This document shows positions 44,025 through 52,810 of a DNA stretch of 64,000 bases, in pieces. A program made the position numbers and the translations under genes. The notes beneath the pieces were generated by a model. It saw only the letters and a program-made list of their open reading frames with translations. It had not been told where the DNA came from and made no database searches. Origin of the DNA: Haloferax denitrificans ATCC 35960. GTDB taxonomy: Archaea; Halobacteriota; Halobacteria; Halobacteriales; Haloferacaceae. The stretch covers positions 186,001 to 250,000 of the forward strand of contig NZ_AOLP01000011.1 of assembly GCF_000337795.1 (NCBI RefSeq), written 5' to 3'. Within the stretch, counting starts at the first letter, position 1, and each line of letters begins with the position of its first letter.

Positions 44025-44822
44025 ATGGTCGACACACCATCATCGAACGCGCTCCGCGCCCGAATCGAGGCCGGCGGCGTCGCGCTCGGCGTCCTCGACA
44101 ACACCTACAGCCCGACGCTCGTGGAGTTCTACGGCGAACTCGGTCTCGACTTCGTCTGGCTCGACCTCGAACACGGCGGCCCCAGCCCGCTCGACTCGGG
44201 TGCGATGGAAGACCTCCTCCGCGCGGCGGAACGAACCGGCATCGAGCCGCTGGTTCGACTCCCGACGACGGACCCCGAGTTCGTCCGGAAGGCCCTCGAC
44301 CTCGGCGTCAGAAACGTCTTCCTCCCGCGCGTGGAGTCGGCCGACGAGGTCCGCGCGGCGGTTCGGTCGGCCCGCTTTACCTACGGCGACGGCCCCGGCG
44401 ACCGCGGCCTCGCGTCGCCCCGCGCCCGCCGGTGGGGCCTCGCAGACGACTACGTCGCGGGCGAGGACCGCGAGACGCTCGTCGGCGTGACCATCGAGAC
44501 CGCCGAGTCGCTTGCGGACCTCGACGCGATTCTCGACGTGCCCGAACTGGGCTTCGTCTTCATCGGACCGTTCGACCTCTCGGTGGCGCTCGGCCACCCC
44601 GGCGAGATAGACCACCCCGACGTGCAGGACGCGGTCGAGCGCATCCGCTCGGCCGCGGTCGATGCCGGGGTCCCCGTCGGCGGCCTCGGCTTCGGCATGG
44701 ACGACGTGAACCAGAAGGCGGAACACGGCTATCAGCTCATCAATCTCGGCAGTACCACCGGCGCGCTCAAGGGCGTCGTCGACGGCTGGCTCGACGACGC
44801 GGCGGTCGACCGCGAGCGGTAG
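44025..44822 (+). CDS. HpcH/HpaI-family aldolase
   Basis: A 265-residue class II pyruvate aldolase. The HpcH/HpaI barrel motifs are visible: WLDLEHGG, RLPTTDPEFVRKALDLG, FLPRVESADE, GVTIETAESL with the metal Glu, and FIGPFDLSVALGHPG with the metal Asp. Such enzymes cleave or form 4-hydroxy-2-oxo acids. The natural substrate is unknown. It starts 84 bp after thiD and is likely independently transcribed. Confidence 0.88.
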   Translation: MVDTPSSNALRARIEAGGVALGVLDNTYSPTLVEFYGELGLDFVWLDLEHGGPSPLDSGAMEDLLRAAERTGIEPLVRLPTTDPEFVRKALDLGVRNVFLPRVESADEVRAAVRSARFTYGDGPGDRGLASPRARRWGLADDYVAGEDRETLVGVTIETAESLADLDAILDVPELGFVFIGPFDLSVALGHPGEIDHPDVQDAVERIRSAAVDAGVPVGGLGFGMDDVNQKAEHGYQLINLGSTTGALKGVVDGWLDDAAVDRER

Positions 44823-44851
44823 CGCCCGCGCCTACCGAGTCGTGTCCGCGG

Positions 44852-45598
44852 CTATCGAGTCGCGTCTGCCCCCGAGTCGGACAGCCGCATCGCCACGCTG
44901 TACATCTCGCCCGCGGACTCCGATTCGACCGCGTCGGCGACGCGCTCGACCTCGGCCGCGAGCCGCTTCCCCATCTCGCCGGGGACCTCCGCCGCCAGCG
45001 ACGCCGCCAGCGACGCGTGCGCCTCGACGTGGCTTTCGGACCACGGCACCGGGTCCAGTAGGGTCAGTTCGCGGTCGAAGCGCCAGCCGTACCCCGAAAA
45101 GAGCGCCCCGAGCGCGTCGGCCGGATAGAACGTCAGCGCGGGTCGCCCGCGGGCCAACTGGCTCGCCGCGTTTTCGAGCGCGAACAACTCCCGAACCGCG
45201 GCGTCGTCGGGGAGCGGTTCGTAGTCGTCGACGACGAGGTGACAGCCGGGCGCGGCGACCCGGGTTAGCTCCCGTGCGACGGCGGCGAGCGACTCGGGAC
45301 CGATGAGGTTGAACAGCCCGTGGGCGGTGACGATATCGACCGAGTCGTCGGCGAGCGGGAGGCTCCGAACGTCGGCCTGAAGCACCGCGGTCCGCGCTCG
45401 GTCCGCGGGCTCGGGTGCCACCCGGTCGCGGACGAGGGCGGCGTGTTCGGGGTCGTTCGTGACGGCGTAGATCCGTTTCGCGCCCGCGTCGAGGAGTCCG
45501 GCGGTCGCGTTGCCGGTCCCCGAACCGGCCTCCAGACAGACCGCGTCGCGGACCGGCCGGTCGTCGAGGGCGGCCGTGACGGTCGTTGGAACGTCCAT
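44852..45598 (-). CDS. class I SAM-dependent methyltransferase
   Basis: A 248-residue Rossmann-fold methyltransferase. Motif I is VCLEAGSGTGNATAGLL (about 18-34), the acidic residue of motif II is in AVTNDPEHA, and motif III region LQADVRSLPLADDSVDIVTAHG. Target unknown. It converges with the aldolase gene and is upstream-adjacent to the aldo/keto reductase on the same strand (40-bp gap). Confidence 0.85.
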   Translation of the reverse strand: MDVPTTVTAALDDRPVRDAVCLEAGSGTGNATAGLLDAGAKRIYAVTNDPEHAALVRDRVAPEPADRARTAVLQADVRSLPLADDSVDIVTAHGLFNLIGPESLAAVARELTRVAAPGCHLVVDDYEPLPDDAAVRELFALENAASQLARGRPALTFYPADALGALFSGYGWRFDRELTLLDPVPWSESHVEAHASLAASLAAEVPGEMGKRLAAEVERVADAVESESAGEMYSVAMRLSDSGADATR

Positions 45599-45638
45599 TG
45601 GCGGCGGGTGGAATCGAGGCGGGAGTCGTCTCGCCTCG

Positions 45639-46523
45639 CTAGTGGTGCAGTTGCTCCGGAACCGGACTCTCGTCGTGGCGGAGGCGCTCGATGAGTGACC
45701 GCTGGGCCGTCTCGTCCATGCCGTTGTACCGCGTCGCGGCGTCGAGGACCATCGCCACGAGCTTCGGGTCGCCCGGCGTGACGACGCTCGTGAGGCCCCG
45801 CGCGGCCGCGAAGTCGAACCGCTCGGCGATTTCGTCCGGGGCGTCGACCGGCTCGTACCAGTTGGCGAACGGCCGGTCCGCCTCGGGGAGGTCGTCGGTG
45901 TCGGGCCACGGCCCGCGGGCGAACGCCTTGATTCCGAGGGTGCCGATGCCGGCCTTCTCGGCCGCCTCGAAGACGCCCTCGTAGTCGTGTTCGTCGTCGC
46001 CCTTGCCGACGACGACGGGGTTCAGCGGGAACATCAGCGTTTCGAGGTCGTCGATGCGGTCGATGGCGTCGCGGATGAGCCCCGGGTTGCCGTGGCTCGT
46101 CAGCCCGATGTGGCCGATTTTCCCCTCGTCTTTCGCCTCGCGGAAGGCCGCGAGCGCGCCGTCGTCGGCCGTGATTTCGTCCAGTTCCGACTCGTATTCG
46201 AGGCCGTGGACCTGATAGAGGTCGATGTAGTCGACGCCGAGGCGGTCAAAGGAGCGGTCGAGCTTCCGTTTCGCGCCCTCGTAGCCCCGCTCTTGGGTCT
46301 TACAGCCGAGGAAGATGTCCTCGCGGTGCTGGCGGAGCTTCGGGCCCAGTTTGAGCTCCGCGTCGCCGTAGGTCGGGGCCACGTCGAAGTGGTTGACGCC
46401 CTTCGAGAGGACGTGTTCGACCATCTGGTTCGCGCCCTCCTGTTCGAGCCAGTTGAGCGCGATAGCGCCGAACGTTGCGATGGTACTCTCGTGGCCGGTG
46501 TCGCCGAGTGCGCGGGTCTGCAT
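45639..46523 (-). CDS. aldo/keto reductase
   Basis: A 294-residue AKR enzyme, unrelated at fine scale to the one at 13740. Catalytic positions fit Asp and Tyr in FDVAPTYGDAE, Lys in FLGCKTQERGY and His in LYQVHGLEYE. The start is ATG 46523 (MQTRALGDTG). It precedes the methyltransferase on the same strand and is divergent from the dioxygenase gene 144 bp away. Confidence 0.87.
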   Translation of the reverse strand: MQTRALGDTGHESTIATFGAIALNWLEQEGANQMVEHVLSKGVNHFDVAPTYGDAELKLGPKLRQHREDIFLGCKTQERGYEGAKRKLDRSFDRLGVDYIDLYQVHGLEYESELDEITADDGALAAFREAKDEGKIGHIGLTSHGNPGLIRDAIDRIDDLETLMFPLNPVVVGKGDDEHDYEGVFEAAEKAGIGTLGIKAFARGPWPDTDDLPEADRPFANWYEPVDAPDEIAERFDFAAARGLTSVVTPGDPKLVAMVLDAATRYNGMDETAQRSLIERLRHDESPVPEQLHH

Positions 46524-46667
46524 ACGTCGAACGTCATCGTCGATGGGGAAAAACGTGTGTCTCGCCGACTCGACTGCCGGGGCCGCGCGAGCGGCGACGA
46601 CGCCGCCGCGACCCGGTAACACTCGCGTCAGCGGATACTCAAGTCCTTGCGGCCCGTAGGACCGTCC

Positions 46668-47657
46668 ATGGCAGACATCACGCCCACCCCCGGCATCCAC
46701 CACGTCACCTGCATCGCGGGCGACCCACAGGAGAACCTCGACTTCTGGGTCGAGACGCTCGGACTCCGCCTCGCCAAGCGCTCCATCAATCAGGACGACC
46801 CCAGCACGTACCACTTCTTCTTCACGGACGCGGAGGGGACGCCCGGCACGAGCATGACGTTCTTCCCGTGGGAGAACCTCTCGCGCGGGAAGGTCGGCAC
46901 CGGACAGGTCTCCCGCACCGCGTTCCGCGTGCCCGAGGGGAGCCTCGACTACTGGGAGGACCGATTCGACGAGTACGGCGTCGACTACGACGACCGAGTC
47001 GAGCGATTCGGCGAGACGGTCCTCCCCTTCAGCGACCCCGACGGCCTCCCGGTCGAACTGGTCGAAGTCGAGATAGCCGACGACGACCCGACCGTCCCGT
47101 GGACCGAGTTCGTCCCCGAAGACGTTGCGATTCGCGGCTTCCACTCCGTGACGCTCTGGCTGGCCGACCCCCAGCCCACCGAAGACCTGCTCGAAACGAT
47201 GGGCTTCGAGCGCGTCGGCACCGAGGAAGCGCAGGGCGACACCCCCGGCGACGAGCGGACGCGGTTCGCCGCGACCGGCACCGTCGGGAAGTACGTGGAC
47301 GTGTTGCCGACCATCGAGAGCAGTCGACAGGGCCTCGGCACGGTCCACCACGTCGCCTTCCAGACGCCGACCGACGAGGACCAAGAGGCGATGCGCAAGG
47401 CCGTCCAGTCGAAGGGCCTGCGCCCGACCGCCCAAATCAACCGCCACTGGTTCCGGTCGGTCTACTTCCGCGAGTTCGGCGGCGTGCTGTTCGAACTCGC
47501 CACGAGCGACCCGGGCTACACCGCCGACGAACCCCTCGACGACCTCGGCGGCCGCCTCGTCCTCCCCGGCGAGTTCGAAGGTCGGCGCGAGCAGATAGAG
47601 GCCGGCCTGACCGACGTGACGGTCCCGCGGGCCGAGTCGGCTGAAGCGGACGACTGA
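46668..47657 (+). CDS. VOC-family ring-cleaving dioxygenase (MhqO-like)
   Basis: A 329-residue protein with two vicinal-oxygen-chelate modules (about 8-150 and 155-310). Predicted metal ligands are a His in GIHHVTCIAG (11 or 12), a His in GTVHHVAFQT and a Glu in GVLFELATS, as in hydroquinone-type MhqO/MhqA dioxygenases. It would protect against quinones or degrade hydroquinones, a presumption from family. Start ATG 46668 was chosen over the upstream frame; the gene is divergent from the aldo/keto reductase. Confidence 0.88.
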   Translation: MADITPTPGIHHVTCIAGDPQENLDFWVETLGLRLAKRSINQDDPSTYHFFFTDAEGTPGTSMTFFPWENLSRGKVGTGQVSRTAFRVPEGSLDYWEDRFDEYGVDYDDRVERFGETVLPFSDPDGLPVELVEVEIADDDPTVPWTEFVPEDVAIRGFHSVTLWLADPQPTEDLLETMGFERVGTEEAQGDTPGDERTRFAATGTVGKYVDVLPTIESSRQGLGTVHHVAFQTPTDEDQEAMRKAVQSKGLRPTAQINRHWFRSVYFREFGGVLFELATSDPGYTADEPLDDLGGRLVLPGEFEGRREQIEAGLTDVTVPRAESAEADD

Positions 47658-47714
47658 GCCTCAGACCTCACGCCGGAGCCGTTTTCCCCCCGCCGACGCC
47701 GCCCGTTTTGCCCC

Positions 47715-47752
47715 GTGTTAACACCCCCTGAGCGACTGCGACGAGTGTCGCA
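47715..47752. promoter_or_regulatory. two palindromes upstream of second aminotransferase
   Basis: GTGTTAACAC (47715-47724) is a perfect 10-bp palindrome, and TGCGAC/GTCGCA (47737-47752) is a perfect hairpin with a 4-base loop. They lie 55-92 bp upstream of the GTG start at 47807. Possible operators; nothing shows which factor would bind. Confidence 0.45.
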
Positions 47753-47806
47753 ATCACAAGTACCATCATCGCCCGCGACGCAGTGGTCCGTATTCAGGTG
47801 GATGAC

Positions 47807-48919
47807 GTGACGGAAAAACGCGAATACAAGGACGACTATCCGGACAAGACGCTGTACATCCCCGGTCCGACCGAGGTGCGCGAGGACGTCATCGCGGAGA
47901 TGTGCCAGCCGATGTTCGGCCACCGGATGGACCGCATGACCGACCTCTATACGACCATCGTCGAGGACACGAAGGAGTTCCTCGGCACGGACAACGACGT
48001 GATGATTCTCACGGGGTCGGGAACCGAAATCTGGGAGTCCTCGACGCTCAACCTCGTCGACGAGAACATCCTCGTGCCGACCTGCGGGAGCTTCAGCGAG
48101 CGCCACGCGAACGTCGCGGAGCGCCTCGGCAAGAACGTCGACCGCATCGAGTACGAGTGGGGACGGGCCATCAAGCCCGAGGACATCCGCGAGGCGCTGG
48201 AGTCCAGCGACAAACACTACGACGTGGTCGCCACCGTGATGAACGAGAGTTCGACCGGCGTCCGCAACCCCATCGAGGAAATCGGTGACGTGGTCGCCGA
48301 GTACCCCGACACCTACTTCGTCGTCGACGCGGTGTCCGCCCTCGGCGGCGACTACGTCGACATCGACGAGCACAACATCGACGTCATCTTCGCCTCGTCG
48401 CAGAAGGCGTTCGCCATGCCGCCGGGACTCGCCATCTGCACCGTCAGCGAGGACGCCTACGAGCGCGAACTGTCGAAGGACTCGGCGTCGTGGTACGGCG
48501 GTTTCCAGCGCGCCCTCGACTACTACGACCGCAAGGGCCAGACCCACTCCACGCCCGCGATTCCCATCATGCTCGCGTACCGCAAGCAGATGAAGTACAT
48601 GCTCGAAGAGGGCCACGAGGGGCGCGACAAGCGCCACCGCGAGATGGCCGAGTACACCCGCGAGTGGGCCTACGAGCACTTCGATATGTTCCCCGAGGAG
48701 GGTTACGAGTCCCAGACCGTCGCCTGCATCGAGAACACGCAGGGCATCGACGTCGCCGCCACCATCGAGGAGGTCAACGAGAAGTACGACATGGCCTTCT
48801 CGAACGGCTACGGCTCCGCGCTCGGCGAGAAGACGTTCCGCATCGGCCACATGGGCGAACACGACGTGGAGTCCATCAAGGCGCTGACCGACGCCATCGA
48901 AGACGTGGCGGACCTGTAG
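47807..48919 (+). CDS. class V aminotransferase (alanine-glyoxylate type)
   Basis: A 370-residue PLP aminotransferase. The start-region YIPGPTEVREDV (substrate binding) is followed by the Asp174 cofactor ligand (VVDAVSALGG) and Schiff-base Lys200 in FASSQKAFAMPPG. It is more diverged from, and not a duplicate of, the enzyme at 35307. Several GTG starts are possible (47783, 47798, 47807); I choose 47807 because GGTGGA sits at ribosome-binding distance and the family starts at that point. Two palindromes precede it. Confidence 0.88.
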   Translation: MTEKREYKDDYPDKTLYIPGPTEVREDVIAEMCQPMFGHRMDRMTDLYTTIVEDTKEFLGTDNDVMILTGSGTEIWESSTLNLVDENILVPTCGSFSERHANVAERLGKNVDRIEYEWGRAIKPEDIREALESSDKHYDVVATVMNESSTGVRNPIEEIGDVVAEYPDTYFVVDAVSALGGDYVDIDEHNIDVIFASSQKAFAMPPGLAICTVSEDAYERELSKDSASWYGGFQRALDYYDRKGQTHSTPAIPIMLAYRKQMKYMLEEGHEGRDKRHREMAEYTREWAYEHFDMFPEEGYESQTVACIENTQGIDVAATIEEVNEKYDMAFSNGYGSALGEKTFRIGHMGEHDVESIKALTDAIEDVADL

Positions 48920-49030
48920 GGCGACTCGCCGCCGTCTCGACGCATCGCGTTCTGTTCAGCCGACTCCGTCCCCGTTTCCGCCGACGGAGCGGGCTTTTTG
49001 TCGTCGCGGGCGTATCTGCGAGTCACGCAG

Positions 49031-49402
49031 ATGCCGCATCTCCAGTTCGACCTCGACTTCGAGGTCACGGCGCGCGAGGCGGACCGATTCGCCAGCGAGA
49101 TGGCCGAGTTGTACGCCGAGCGGATGGACGCCGACACCGACTACGCCGCCGTCAGCGTCCGCGAGGTCCGGGCGATTCACCTCGGCCGGGCGACCGGGGA
49201 CAAGACCGTCGTACTACAGGCCGACATCCGCGCGGGCCGGTCGGCCGAGCGGAAGCGCGACCTCGCCCTCGCGGTCATCGAGGCCGTCGCAGAGCGGTTC
49301 GGCGTGCCGGAGTCGAACCAGAAGGTCGTCTTCACCGAACACGAGGGGAGCCAGATGATGGGCTACGACCGCGTCGGCGACGACTGGTCCGAGTCGGCCT
49401 GA
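49031..49402 (+). CDS. tautomerase-family protein (MIF/4-OT-like)
   Basis: A 123-residue small enzyme of the tautomerase superfamily. The residue after Met is Pro2 (MPHLQFDL), which becomes the N-terminal catalytic proline after Met removal. The MIF-like repeated beta-alpha-beta pattern and KVVFTEHEGSQ near the end fit. Substrate unknown. It overlaps the convergent histidine kinase gene by 40 bp at the 3' ends. The frame opens at 48998; ATG 49031 is chosen because it leaves Pro at position 2. Confidence 0.82.
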   Translation: MPHLQFDLDFEVTAREADRFASEMAELYAERMDADTDYAAVSVREVRAIHLGRATGDKTVVLQADIRAGRSAERKRDLALAVIEAVAERFGVPESNQKVVFTEHEGSQMMGYDRVGDDWSESA

Positions 49403-51309
49403 CCGGGGGCGGTCCGGAGTTCGACCGAGAAGACGGAACCGCAGGGGTTGTTGTCCTCGACCCACACGTCGCCGCCGTACTTCTCGACCAGCGACTGCAC
49501 GAGGTACAGTCCGAGGCCGGTCCCACGGCTCTCCAGTCCCTTTTCGTCCTTGGCGAAAATCGCGTCCTTCCGCTCGTCGGGCACGCCGCGCCCGTCGTCG
49601 GCGATTCGGACCACGACGCGGCCGCCTCCCTCGCGCTCCGCGACGGAGACAGAGAGGCTCGGTTCGCGTTTGTCCGTGTGTTGGACGGCGTTCGTCAGGA
49701 GGTTCCGGAAGACGGACCCGAGCATGTCGTCGGCGAGCACCGCGACCACCGGCAACTCGGCGTCGACCGTCACGCTCGCGTTGGGTGCCATCTCCCGGAG
49801 CGACGCGAGTTCGGCTCTCAGCACGGGAGCCAGCCGGACCGGTTCGATCTCGACGCCCCGCGTGCTCATCATCTCGGCCATGTCTCTGGCCGTCTTCGTC
49901 AGTTCGACCGCGTGGTTCGCCCGCTTCCGCACGATTTCGACGTACTCCCGGGCCTCGTCGTCGGAGACGCGCTCGGCGAGCAGTTCCGCGTAGGCGGTCA
50001 CCAACTGCAGGTCGTTGCGAACGTCGTGGCGGACGACCTGATTCAACACCGCGAGTTCGTCGCGTTGCGTTTCGAGGAGGCGGTTCTGTTCGTGGAGTTC
50101 CGCCTCGTACCACTTCCGCGTCGTGATGTCGCGGGCGACGCTCAGGATGGCCGACTCCCCGCGGTAGGTCACGAGGCTCGAACTGATTTCGACGGGGAAC
50201 TCGCGCCCCGATTTCGTCCGGTGGACCGTCTCGAACACCTGCGTGCCGTCGGTCGGCATCCGGGAGATGAGCCCCGAAATCTCGTCGTCGCTGAGTCCCG
50301 CGTCGATGTCGTGCGGCGTCATCGAGAGGAGTTCGTCCCGCGGGTAGCCGAACAGCCCCACCGCGGTCTCGTTCACGGCGAGGATGCGGTCGTCGGTGCC
50401 GAGGACCCAGACGGTGTCGTTCATGCCGTCGATGAGCTCTTGGTACTCCTCGCGGGCGCGCTTCAGTTGCCGCTCTCGCTTTCGGTGGTCGGTGATGTCT
50501 CGCGAGACGGCGACGACGCCCACGACCTCGCCCGCCACCCGAAACGGCGCGAAGCGGTAGCTCAGCGTCCGCGACTCGCCGTCCGGGGTGACGAGGTCGG
50601 CCTCGCCTTCGAGCGAGTCTATCTCGCCGTCGACGAGTCGCTGATACGGGTCGTCCGGGGAGTCCCTTCGAACCGCCTCGACGAGCGGGCTTCGCTCGCC
50701 TTCGAGCTCGGCCGGCGTCGTCTGGTAGACGTCGGCGAGATAGCCGCTGACGAGTCGGAACCGACCGTCGCGGTCGTACAGGCACGCGCCCTCTCGTATC
50801 TGCTCGAAGACCTCCTCGTAGACGAGCGACGGGTCGAACTCCCCCCGAGCGGGCGGTGCGACCACCCGCTCGACCCGGGCGGCCAGCTCGTCGTACCCCT
50901 CGCGGCCTCGTACTTGGACGTAGTCGGTGACGCCGGCGTCGAGGGCGTCGCTCGCCGTCAGTCCCCGCCTCCCGTCGGCGACGACGAAAAACGGCAGGCC
51001 GAGCGCGCGTCGCCGAACCGCGGCGAGGAAGTCGAGCGTGTCCATCTCCCCCGCGTCGGTCGACGCGATGACACAGTCGAAGGTGGAGTCGGAGCCGGAA
51101 CTGGAGTTGGAACCGGAATCCGAGCCGGAGCCGGAACCGGAACCGAAGCCGGCGTCAGCGCCTTCTAGCCGTTCCAGCGCCGCGGTGGCGGTGCGAACCT
51201 CCTCGACGTCGACCCGTGCCGCGCGCCGACGGACGGCCTCGGTGACCGCCGCCGCGACGCTCGAATCGGCGACGACGAGGAGCCCAATCGTACCGCCACC
51301 ATCGTTCAT
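49363..51309 (-). CDS. PAS-domain sensor histidine kinase with degenerate receiver
   Basis: A 648-residue soluble sensor kinase. An N-terminal receiver-like domain (about 1-150) is interrupted by a Gly/Ser/Asp-rich repeat (51085-51150). The phosphoacceptor Asp seems to be replaced, since DCVIAS has Ser at that place. PAS1 (about 165-275) and PAS2 (about 285-400) follow, then the H-box VVRHDVRNDLQ (His around 432) and the ATPase with NLLTNAVQHTD, ADDGRGVPDE and GTGLGLYLVQ. No membrane helix, so it senses an internal signal. No response regulator is adjacent. Confidence 0.9.
   Translation of the reverse strand: MNDGGGTIGLLVVADSSVAAAVTEAVRRRAARVDVEEVRTATAALERLEGADAGFGSGSGSGSDSGSNSSSGSDSTFDCVIASTDAGEMDTLDFLAAVRRRALGLPFFVVADGRRGLTASDALDAGVTDYVQVRGREGYDELAARVERVVAPPARGEFDPSLVYEEVFEQIREGACLYDRDGRFRLVSGYLADVYQTTPAELEGERSPLVEAVRRDSPDDPYQRLVDGEIDSLEGEADLVTPDGESRTLSYRFAPFRVAGEVVGVVAVSRDITDHRKRERQLKRAREEYQELIDGMNDTVWVLGTDDRILAVNETAVGLFGYPRDELLSMTPHDIDAGLSDDEISGLISRMPTDGTQVFETVHRTKSGREFPVEISSSLVTYRGESAILSVARDITTRKWYEAELHEQNRLLETQRDELAVLNQVVRHDVRNDLQLVTAYAELLAERVSDDEAREYVEIVRKRANHAVELTKTARDMAEMMSTRGVEIEPVRLAPVLRAELASLREMAPNASVTVDAELPVVAVLADDMLGSVFRNLLTNAVQHTDKREPSLSVSVAEREGGGRVVVRIADDGRGVPDERKDAIFAKDEKGLESRGTGLGLYLVQSLVEKYGGDVWVEDNNPCGSVFSVELRTAPGQADSDQSSPTRS
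51085..51150. repeat. imperfect 6-bp tandem repeat in kinase gene
   Basis: The units ggagtc, ggagcc, ggaact and ggaacc alternate for about 66 bp, encoding a Gly-Ser/Ser-Asp-rich linker inside the degenerate receiver domain. This is a simple-sequence tract prone to slippage in steps of two residues. Confidence 0.8.
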
Positions 51310-51432
51310 TACCTATGCCACTCACGTCGGTCGGATAAAAGGACCCGTGCCGACTCCCACGGTTCGAGACGATTACTCGGTTGTAACACCCAGTAGCAAC
51401 ACTTTTGTGACGACCGCCGAGACCACGACGCC

Positions 51433-52792
51433 ATGAGCGAACCCAGACTCGACGTATCGGCGGTGGCGGACGGTGACTGGCGTGGGTACCTCTCGGAGAT
51501 GGGGGCCCTCGTGGGTCGCGGGCGCGGTCGCGGCGGGGCCGGCGACGATGGCGACCGTGCTCACGGCCGGCGCGACGTTCGGTTACGCGATGCTGTGGGT
51601 CGTCGTGCTCTCGGCGGTGCTCGGGGCGTCGGCGCAGTACCTCTCGATGCGGCTCGGACTGCTCACGGAGGACGGCATCGTCTCGGTCGTGGAACGCGAG
51701 CTGGGCGACGGCTGGGCGTGGGTGCTCGTCGCCGACGCGGTGCTGGCCGCGGGGCTGGCTCAGTTGGTCATCATGCAGGGCCTTGCGAACGTGAGCGCGA
51801 CGGTAACCGGCGTCGACGCCCGCGTCTGGGGCGTCGCGTGGGCGGTCGTCCTCGCCGCCGGCCTCGCCGGGCGCGGCTACCGGTTCGTCGAACTCCTCGC
51901 GAAGGGGCTCGTCGCGGCCGTCGTCGTCGCGTTCCTCGCGTCGCTGGTTTTGGTTCCCATCGACCCGGCGGCCGCGGCCGGCGGGCTCGTCCCGCGACTC
52001 CCCGCCGGCGTCGACGGCGCGCTCGTCGCGGCCGGCATCCTCGGCGGTGCGGTCCACATCACGCTCATCACGATGCACTCGTACACGATGCGCGCCCGCG
52101 GCTGGACCACCCGCGACTACGGGCTGGCGACGTTCGACGTGGGCGCGTCGATGCTCGTCGCCTTCGGCGTCTACAGCCTCGCCATCTTCCTCGTCGCCGC
52201 GGGCGTCCTCCACGGTCCCGAGGTGGCCGCGGGCGACCTCACGGCGGTGGCGGCCGCGCAGGCGCTCGGCCCGATTGCGGGCGCGAACGCGCGGTGGCTG
52301 TTCCTCCTCGGCCTCCTCGGCGCGGCCGTCTCCACGCTCGGCGGCAACACCGTCGTCCCGCCGTACCTCGTGGCCGACAAACTCGGCTGGGGGACGGACC
52401 TCTCGGACGGTCGCTACCGCGCGCTCCTCGCGGGGGTGGCGCTGTTCTCCGGCGTCGGCGCGTTCCTCGGCGGCGCGTTTTTCCCGCTTCTCGTGTTGGT
52501 GCTGGCGTTCGGCCTCGTCGGCACGCCGTTCGCCATCGCCGTCGTGCTCGTCTTGCTCAACGGCGACGCGGTCTCGGAGCCGAACTCGACGCTGGCGAAC
52601 CTCGGCGGCGTCGTCCTGTTCGCGGTCACGACGGTTCTCGCCGCGAACTTCGTCCGCTCGCGGGCGCTTTCCGACCTCGGCGACCCGCTTTCGGTGTTCG
52701 TCGTCGTCTTCGCCGCGGCGATGGGAGCCGCGACGCTCGGCCTGCTCGGCAAGTTCGTCCGCGAGGCGGTCGGGCGACCGACCGCGGCCTGA
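51433..52792 (+). pseudogene. divergent NRAMP-like transporter gene, frameshifted near its 5' end
   Basis: The membrane protein body (from about 51505, ending 52792) is an NRAMP relative with about eleven helices, but the canonical metal-site motifs are missing: DPGN is GPATMAT, and the helix-6 MPH is VHITLITMH. The ATG at 51433 opens MSEPRLDVSAVADGDW, continuing to YLSEMG in a different frame. Removing one G from the G-run at 51501-51505 joins the two as LSEMGPSWVAGAVAAGPATM, which is the expected N-terminus. The alternative GTG at 51473 lacks this. Either a real disruption, a sequencing error or a slippage site. Confidence 0.8.
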
Positions 52793-52810
52793 CGGGCGGT
52801 CGTCGCGGCC

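Noticed and set aside
51085-51150. tandem 6-bp units as a CRISPR or transposon terminus
   Set aside because: The units are in frame within a coding sequence, have no spacers and no flanking inverted ends.
51473-52792. GTG at 51473 as the true start of the NRAMP-like gene
   Set aside because: Its first residues (VGTSRRWG) are not NRAMP-like, whereas the frame from ATG 51433 reads into the correct protein after one-base correction.
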